From contig CM056724.1 of assembly GCA_029844215.1 (NCBI GenBank), positions 36,370,446 to 36,434,445 of the forward strand: DNA of 64,000 bases, read 5' to 3'. The notes under the pieces were generated by a model that searched no databases, had not been told where the DNA came from, and worked only from the letters and a program-made list of their open reading frames with translations. Made by a program: the position numbers and the translations under genes. Origin of the DNA: Przewalskia tangutica. Its lineage: Eukaryota; Streptophyta; Magnoliopsida; Solanales; Solanaceae. The stretch's first letter is position 1, and the number at the start of each line of letters is the position of its first letter. Of the stretch, positions 57,833 to 64,000 are shown one piece after another.

Positions 57833-58099
57833 ATGAATGGGCTAACTATGGATATGATGCCGGAAATAGACCGATTTTATATCACCTTTCAATTCGAATT
57901 AGCAAAAGCAATGTCTCCTTAGATAATATGGATTCCAAACATTCATGATCTGGATGTGAATGAGTCGAATGACTTATCCATCGGTCTATTAGTGAACTAT
58001 CTCTCCAGGGATTGTGAAAGATGTTCTACTAGAAATATTCTTGTTATTGCTTCGACTCATATTCCCCAAAAAGTGGATCCCGCTCTAATAGCTCCGAAC
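57833..58099 (+). pseudogene. ycf2: Nuclear copy of a plastid ycf2 fragment
   Basis: Translation from 57833 gives MNGLTMDMMPEIDRFYITFQ, FELAKAMSP, a TAG stop, then IIWIPNIHDLDVNESN, GLLVNYLSRDCERCSTRNIL and VIASTHIPQKVDPALIAPN. This matches the ATPase-like part of plastid Ycf2, as I recall that family, over about 89 codons with a few substitutions. It starts and stops abruptly at both ends, as expected for DNA transferred from plastid to nucleus (directly or via mitochondrial DNA). It is not functional. Confidence 0.9.
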
Positions 58100-58735
58100 T
58101 TAGAACAGCTACGCAACGAATAGGAAGGAGAGGGGCTAACAAGAAGCTAACAAAGCGAGGCTGCTAAAGAAGTCTTTTCCCTACTTCGAATGATAGAACG
58201 ACAAGAGTCACATAAACAATTGGTATTGCAGAAAAATGCAGCAAATCAGCCGGGTAATTCTCTCTTTTTTGAGTCATAAAATCTGGAAATATCAGCTTCT
58301 CATGTATCGAAGTGGGCTGCTATGCTACTGCGGGACGAGGCTCGCTTCTATAATTATTGGAAAAAAGAAGCTAACCCGACTTTACGAATGTTAGTGAAAG
58401 ATAACACCCAATTTCTCTCATGAAATGACGGCTGATGGCGTAATGTATATCAAACTATCACTGTCCTAGAGAACTCCAAAGTAAGAATGGAAATAACTGC
58501 TCTTTTTTTTGGGGGGAGCAGAGCAGTCAAATAATGAACCAAACCAAATGATTGTTCTAGAATGGATATTCCTCACAATTTCTCCTTGTGATGCAGCGAC
58601 GATACTCTTATAATAAATAAATTGTTCTGGAATAGTTTTTCGAAGTAGATTAAAGGTGGTAGTTGAGCCAAGATTAGGATTCATTCCTCGAATATATATT
58701 CGAGTGAACACTCAAATACTCATATGATATTAGGT
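58100..58735. other. Unidentified stretch next to the ycf2 fragment, possibly organellar
   Basis: Short coding-like runs are seen: KEVFSLLRMIERQESHKQLV (plus strand, about 58160-58220), a run with RDEARFYNYWKKEANPTLRM (about 58330-58395), and on the minus strand 58466-58711 an 81-codon frame with GMNPNLGSTTTFNLLRK. Composition resembles organellar DNA more than the flanks do, but I do not recognise a gene. It could be part of the same insertion, made of joined organellar pieces. Confidence 0.4.
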
Positions 58736-59250
58736 TGACTAAGTCGTTGGCCAACGCAATGGACATGTCTTTGATATGGTCCGGTTGTCAACTAATACAG
58801 ATGAGTTATAATGATCAAGCCATTTGGATAGACACTTGACAAATCCTAAGCTTGATTGAGTGTGTCGTGAATGAAATGATTTTATCTTCCCACATAGAGG
58901 TTCAGTTCACATGTTTCGTGTAGCTAAATTTTACATAATGAGTTCGTCTTCCGACGCATTCTAGGAGTTTCGTGAAGACCCTAATGTTATTAGTGTTGTA
59001 AAGGCATTAAGGGTAACACTAAGTCAAATGTTCAGTTGATTGAAGGATGCAATTAGAGAAGAGATTATATATACTCGGTTGATGATCGAGACATTAGAAA
59101 GAAATGGAAACAAGGCAGAAAACGGGACAGGGCCGCGGCGCCATTGACTCAGGGCCGCGATGCCAAATGCGGGTCGAGCACCGCGACGCTACTTATACAT
59201 GGTCGCGGCGCTGAGGCGCGTCCAGTGGGTCCGAATTAACTACTGCTAAT
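58736..59250. other. Probable remainder of copia G's LTR, with a GC-rich repeat
   Basis: Non-coding. At 59131-59212 there are four spaced imperfect copies of a GC-rich word (GGCCGCGGCGCC, GGCCGCGATGCC, ACCGCGACGCT, GGTCGCGGCGCTG), striking in AT-rich surroundings. Assignment to the LTR is inferred from position and from the ycf2 insert interrupting it. Confidence 0.4.
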
Positions 59251-60348
59251 ATTGATTAAAAGAAAAAAATTATAGGTAGAACTAAATTATGAACAACTAC
59301 ACCATTATAATTGTTGATAGGAATTGTGAGTGCTACTTGAGATAGGAGTATTTGTGAGGCTAAGAAAGTCTTACCTTTTTAATTCGTTGGAATGTGCTGT
59401 CTTTGACTTGGTACAATTGCAAGACTTTCTCAACTTTGATTTTTAATGCACGTTAATTTTTTGTCACTTCCATGTCCTTTTTGATTAATTACATCTAAAA
59501 AAACAAAGCACGAAGCAAGACGACTCAACTCGGGTTATGACTTTTCAAATAAAGGAATAAATGTGCACGTAAGACAACAAACAAGGATATAATTGTTGGG
59601 GTCGAGTCGAAAAAATCAGGACATCATTCATAAGTTAATAATTATAAATCTTAGGATTCTTAATAATTGATAGTGATTAATCAAACGATAAAGAAAACTA
59701 TTCTATAAACTAACAACTACAAACTTGTCTTTCACCCTAGGCCACTCAACGATTGTTCGAGACTTCCTAAATATCATTATATACTTTACGATTTGAGAGC
59801 AGACTTTTTCTAGTGCATATTAGCCATTAAATAAAGTATCAAGGAAAGGATTGGCTTCACATAAGCAAAACAAGGCATTAAAATATAGAAATTAGTCACT
59901 ACATGCGATCGCAAATATTAATCATTTTATCGAATTTAAATTTATTTTGAAATATTTGATGTTTTAGAAAATCATAAGTCGTTTATTATTATTTTTTCCA
60001 ATTAATTGAGTGTTGATTAAGTAAGACGTTTAACGAGAGATAAAGGACAATTTAGACAAAAAATCGTATGATTAAGGCTAGTAAAATCATTTCTTAAGGG
60101 GTGTAAAGTTCTCAAAAAACGAATACTATGTACTGATGATATAGTATGGAAAACTTCAAACAACTATCTGTCAATGTTTGAATAATGAAGGTAGACTTTG
60201 TAGTATTTGAGAGGAAGGTGAAAATGTAAAATATATGCATTTTTCACCAGGGTGTTAACACATATATACCAACCATAGTAGCCATTGCCATCAAATTAGC
60301 CAGGATTAGGCGTGGTAATAATAGCCCAAAAAATTGACATTTATTAGC
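59251..60348. other. AT-rich stretch without a recognisable feature
   Basis: No frame of note on either strand and no motif recognised. Confidence 0.6.
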
Positions 60349-60476
60349 CAACAACAACAACAACAACAAATCCAGTGAAATCCCACAATGTGGAGTCTGA
60401 GGAGGGTAAACTGTACAAAGACCTCACCTCTACCTTGGTAGATAGAGCGGTTGTTTCCGGGAGACCCTCGGCTCAA
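60349..60476 (-). mobile_element. TS-type SINE, copy 1
   Basis: Read on the minus strand it starts GAGCCGAGGGTCTC, continues through AAACAACCGCTCTATCTACC, GAGGTCTTTGTACAG and CCACATTGTGGGATTTCACT, and ends in a run of TTG repeats (plus-strand CAA run at 60349-60369). This is the body and tail of the TS SINE family described from tobacco and common in Solanaceae. The 5' tRNA-like head seems shortened. Confidence 0.8.
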
Positions 60477-60701
60477 GACAAAGCATAATCAGGAAAGCAA
60501 GCAAAGCAAAACAAAGTATGAGATACGATCAGACTCAGACGAGAAATTAAAGCAATGTGGACATGCATATAGTAAAAATCAAATAAGGTAACGCATTCTA
60601 ACAACAGGAAGCAGTAGCTAACACAACTAAATAAGATAAATTAATTAGTCAACTCTTCCTAAATAGACGAAGAAAAAAATAAGGATACGAATATTCTCAC
60701 C
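60477..60701. other. AT-rich spacer between SINE copies
   Basis: No feature seen. Confidence 0.6.
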
Positions 60702-60813
60702 CAAATAATCATCACAATGTGGGGTCTGAGGAGGGTAAAATGTACATAGACCTCACATCTACCTTGGTAGGTAGAGCGGCTGTTTCCGAGAGACCCTCGG
60801 CTCAAATAATCAT
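60702..60813 (-). mobile_element. TS-type SINE, copy 2, flanked by an 11-bp direct repeat
   Basis: Body at 60713-60805, with the same words as copy 1 (CCCTCGGCTCA, TACCTTGGTAGGTAGAGCGG, GGGGTCTGAGGAGGG). CAAATAATCAT occurs at 60702-60712 and 60803-60813, directly at the edges. The TTG tail and last 20 or so bases of the 3' end are absent. Confidence 0.8.
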
Positions 60814-61433
60814 GCGAAGCATGAAAAATGACAAGTAGCCGAAAAGCCCCATTTTTGATACTTTTTTTTATCCAAGATTGACTCTACTTTATCATCTCAA
60901 AATACTTTTTAATTTTTTTTTAGTGGGTGCGGTTAAAAATCTTTGGGTGAGGCTATAGATCAAATTTGAAGAAGATTGGAGGCGATTTGAACTAGTTTGC
61001 AGATAAATGTTACTACGACATGTGTATCATGTAGTATATTTGTATATATCACAGCCAGATTTTCACGCATATGTACTGGAGATATAATGATATACAAATG
61101 GGGATACACTAATTCATATGGGGTGATACACGAATAGACGTCTTCAACTTTGAGTTTTTAACTTACAAATAAGCTCAAATTCGCCAAAATTGATATTCAA
61201 GTTCCTTAAGATGTTTCCAACAAAACCTAATATCATCCAATCGGAGTAATCAAAATTAGGTAGATCAAAAATTTTAACCAAGCTTCAATGGTCTTTAATG
61301 GTGTACGGAAGACGACGATAGCAGCGACGAACCCTTTTTATCCACTGTTATCATGTGTCTCTCTACTACTATGGGTTATTAAAAATAGGGTTGGATTTTT
61401 TGGCAAACTCCCGGCAATGATGAGATATATATA
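60814..61433. other. AT-rich stretch without a recognisable feature
   Basis: Short frames only (for example 61288-61521, plus strand), with no family resemblance. A TA-rich run sits just before element H. Confidence 0.55.
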
Positions 61434-61639
61434 TATATTAACGTATACTAAACTAATAGAATCTCAATTCAATCCCACCACCATAATTAGAATATATCTC
61501 TTATATTGTGTAAATATTTAGTTACGTAGAATTATGGTAAGTAGATGATTCCTATTGTACTAGGGTTCTACACATTGTACACTATATATATTTATATTAA
61601 TGAGAAAGTCTCTGCAAGGGAGATTAATACAATCTTACA
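61434..61639 (+). repeat. 5' LTR of element H
   Basis: TATATTAACG...AATCTTACA, about 206 bp. It matches 62932-63164 with scattered substitutions. Confidence 0.82.
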
Positions 61640-61650
61640 TGGTATCAGAT
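61640..61650 (+). promoter_or_regulatory. Primer binding site of element H
   Basis: TGGTATCAGAT directly after the LTR, a near match to the initiator Met-tRNA complement. Confidence 0.8.
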
Positions 61651-61688
61651 CATAAGTGTGATAATTCACACCGTTCTGAGTATTGCTA

Positions 61689-62925
61689 TGGAAAAGCATT
61701 GGCCAATACATCAACTTGACGTGAAGAATGTGTTTCTACATGGTGATCTGAAAGAAACTGTTTATATGCACCAGCCGCCTGATTTTTTTCCATCCAGCAG
61801 CTCCTAAGTATGTGTGTCATCTTCGTAAGTCACTCTATGATTTGAAACAGGTCTCTCGAGCGTGGTATGATCGCTTTGCACAGTACATTGTGCAAATTGG
61901 GTTTGTATGCAGCAAGTGTGATAATTCTCTGTTTACTTTTCATCGCGGTAGTAGCATTGCTTATTTATTGTTATGTGGATGACATTGTGCTTATTGTCTC
62001 ATCTGATGTGTTGAAAAATGAGATTATTGCACTACTTAAAACAAAATTTGCTATGTCTGACTTGGGAAAGTTGAGTTATGTTTTTGGAATATCAGTGACT
62101 CGTTCGGCAGATACTAAGTTTTTATGTCAGCGCAAGTATGCAGATGAGATTGTATACAGGTCTAAAATGGCGAACTGCGTGATCATGTCCACTCCGGTTG
62201 CCTTTAAATCAAAGCTTAGTGATGTTGATGGTAACCCAGCGTCTGATCCCATTCTTTACAGGAGTCTTGCAGGTGCACTTCAGTATCTTACTTTCACAAG
62301 GCTTGACATCGCTTATGTTGTTCAGCAGGTATGCTTATTAATGCATGTCCCCAGAGAGCCTCATTTTACTGTCGTTAAACGTATCATTCGATATGTTAAG
62401 GGCACACTTGATTATGAATTACATCTCTACCCCTCAGCACTGACCAGGTTGTTAGCATATACAAATGTTGATTGAGCAGGCTGTCCGGACACGCGACACA
62501 CCACCTCCGGCTATTATGAGTTTTTATGGGATAATTTCATTTTTTGGTCAGCCAAGAGGCAAGACACATTATACCGTTCAAGTGCAGAAGCAGAGTATAG
62601 AGGAGTTGCAAATGTTGTTGCTGAGATCTGTTGGCTTCAATACCTTCTTTTGGAGCTTCAGTGTCCCTTGGGTAAGACATATGTGATTTACTGTGATAAC
62701 ATATCCGCCATATATTTATCTCATAATCCGGTTCAACATTAGCGAACCAACATATTGAGATTGATATACACTTTGTTCGTGAGAACGTTGCTCTCGGTCA
62801 TGTTAAGGTGTTGCATGTGCCTTCCTCATATCAGTACACTGATATTTTCACGAAAGGTCTACCTAGACAACTATTTCTCGACTTCAGATCCAGTCTCAAC
62901 GTTCAGCCTCCTCCCGCTCAGACTG
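61689..62925 (+). pseudogene. RT and RNase H of element H
   Basis: HWPIHQLDVKNVFLHGDLKE with TVYMHQPP opens the RT (61690-61785). KSLYDLKQ lies in a second frame, then 61867-62475 is open for 202 codons with the catalytic box YVDD at 61972-61983, SDLGKLSYVFGI, GALQYLTFTRLDIAYVVQQV and FTVVKRIIRYVKGTLDYEL. RNase H follows in other frames: AGCPDTR (about 62480), SSAEAEYRGVANVVAEICWL (about 62580-62640) and IYCDN (about 62685-62700). At least four frame shifts or stops make it non-functional. Confidence 0.87.
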
Positions 62926-63164
62926 AGGGGGTGTATTAACGTGTACTAAAGTAATAGAATCCCAATTCAATCCTACCACCATAATTAAAATATATCTCAT
63001 ATATTGTGTAAATATTTAGTGATATAGAATTATGGTAAATAGATGATTTCTATTGTACTAGCAGGGTTCTACATATTATACAGTATATATATTTGTATTA
63101 ATACACTATATATATTTATATTAATGAGAAAGTCTCTTCTCGAGAGATTAATATAATCTTACCA
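62926..63164 (+). repeat. Polypurine tract and 3' LTR of element H
   Basis: TGAGGGGG precedes TGTATTAACG at 62932. The LTR is about 233 bp, longer than the 5' one because a segment of about 25 bp (TATATATATTTRTATTAATA) is duplicated near 63083-63120. Confidence 0.82.
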
Positions 63165-64000
63165 TAAGAGATTCTCACTTTACTGTTAGAAAAGAAATTG
63201 AGGATTGAAGTTTTTTGTACTTGGCTATAAAATGCCAATTTTTGTCAAAGTGGGTTGGAGCTTGCCAATAACCACAAAGTGAGCCATTTTCTTGTAATTG
63301 TATCTCTCGTGGGTATATTAATTCCATGGGATAAGTTCCTAGATATGCTAAAATAGGACTCTATCATAACTAATAATACTAGTCCTTTTTCCAAAACATA
63401 GCAATAGTTTATTTACAAAACATATACAAACATTCAATAAATCTCACAAAATTAGGAATTGTATCTTCTCTCTCAAACAAGTCCCTGTCGCCACTATCCC
63501 CATCCTACTCGCCGTCGCCGCCGACAACTGTTGCTCTTCCAGTTACAGATGTTCCCCCAAAAAGTCATCGAAGCTTCACCGAAAAATTAAATCTCTGTTT
63601 GTTTTTTTCTTTATTGGAGTATTCCTTTCTTTTCTAGAGTTTTCTCCAATGACTTCACAACTTCTTCTCTCAATATACACTTGTATATCATTATATATTA
63701 TTGTATGTCAATGAAAACAATTAACATACGCATAACATATAATGAAATATAAGATATACAAGACGTACATATGACACACAAACATATAGTGATAAAACAT
63801 AAATTGTATATCAGTGTATGTCAATGTATGTAATACATATGGCATACAATAAACACACCAAAAGTACACCAAACATACACCAGACACTTGTTAAGTATAA
63901 CATACATTCATTTTCACCTTCAAACCACCACCACAAAACCACCCTAGCCACCACCACAAAATCACCACCATTCCACCGTAATAATGCAAAAACCATTTTC
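63165..64000. other. AT-rich flank without a recognisable gene
   Basis: A CCGTCGCCGCCGACAAC-type stretch near 63510 and A/T-rich CA/TG alternations (63660-63850) are seen. A 61-codon minus-strand frame at 63811-63996 is low-complexity and not convincing. Confidence 0.5.

Larger units (their letters stand above)
61434..63164 (+). mobile_element. Element H: 1.7-kb deletion derivative of a Ty1/copia element (Ale-like)
   Basis: Short LTRs (61434-61639 and 62932-63164) flank a primer site and only the RT-RNase H part of pol. Gag, protease and integrase are missing. A 5' LTR start of TA in place of TG and the lack of a clear target duplication suggest age. RT and RNase H wording (YVDD; AGCPDTR; SSAEAEYRG) fits the Ale group of plant copia elements, judged from memory. 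Confidence 0.85.

Noticed and set aside
58466..58711. 81-codon minus-strand frame as a gene
   Set aside because: No recognised family, next to an organellar fragment and without gene context; kept only as an unidentified stretch.
63480..63660. Possible 5' end of a serine/proline-rich gene
   Set aside because: No sustained frame, and the composition changes back to AT-rich DNA within 150 bp.
63811..63996. 61-codon minus-strand frame rich in W, V and L
   Set aside because: Low-complexity AC/GT-rich DNA, no motif.

Overview
This is plant nuclear DNA from a repeat-rich, gene-poor region, most likely from a Solanaceae species. The family call rests on two copies of a tRNA-derived SINE resembling the tobacco TS family (about 60349-60476 and 60713-60805), on abundant long-LTR Ty3/gypsy chromoviruses, and on a nuclear copy of a plastid ycf2 segment. 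I found no cellular protein gene, tRNA or rRNA. Almost every open frame is a piece of gag or pol from an LTR retrotransposon.

The window is dominated by one hierarchical nest of retrotransposons. The host of the nest is a Ty1/copia element (called G here), whose RT/RNase H tail and 3' LTR start lie at 56595 onward. Gypsy element B (minus strand; 13210-17454 plus 56246-56594) is inserted in G. Element A (minus; about 6583-13209) sits in B's protease region, and element 1 (plus; 1-6582) appears to sit in A's 3' LTR. Element C (minus; 17455-56240, flanked by ATTAT repeats) sits in B's 5' LTR. Element D (minus; 19731-29278, flanked by CTCTT repeats) sits in C's integrase. Element E (minus; 32782-53378) sits 20 bp inside C's 5' LTR. 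Element F (minus; 41648-52274) sits in E's 5' LTR. The deepest chain is G<B<C<E<F.

All gypsy elements share one architecture. LTRs are 2.5-3.5 kb and end TGTTAYACC...GTGACA on the element's own sense strand. The primer site matches initiator Met-tRNA, and the order is gag (zinc knuckle), protease, RT, RNase H, integrase, a chromodomain-like tail, then a polypurine tract next to a conserved short hairpin. C, E and F keep nearly full-length interiors (about 4.9-5.0 kb). A and D lost most or all of pol. Each LTR has a G-box-like palindrome and usually a TATA box near its start, then a very long transcribed part carrying a subfamily-specific tandem array.

Right of the nest, copia G's 3' LTR region is interrupted by organellar DNA (ycf2 at 57833-58099). 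AT-rich DNA with the two SINE copies follows, then a 1.7-kb deletion derivative of another copia element (H, 61434-63164) and AT-rich flank to the end.

An important caution: differences between paired LTRs, and many frame breaks, concentrate at CAG/CTG/CCG sites, which often collapse to CG, while AT-rich stretches of the same pairs are nearly identical. This looks like systematic base-calling error at methylated CHG sites in long-read data, so many apparent pseudogenes may be less broken than they appear.
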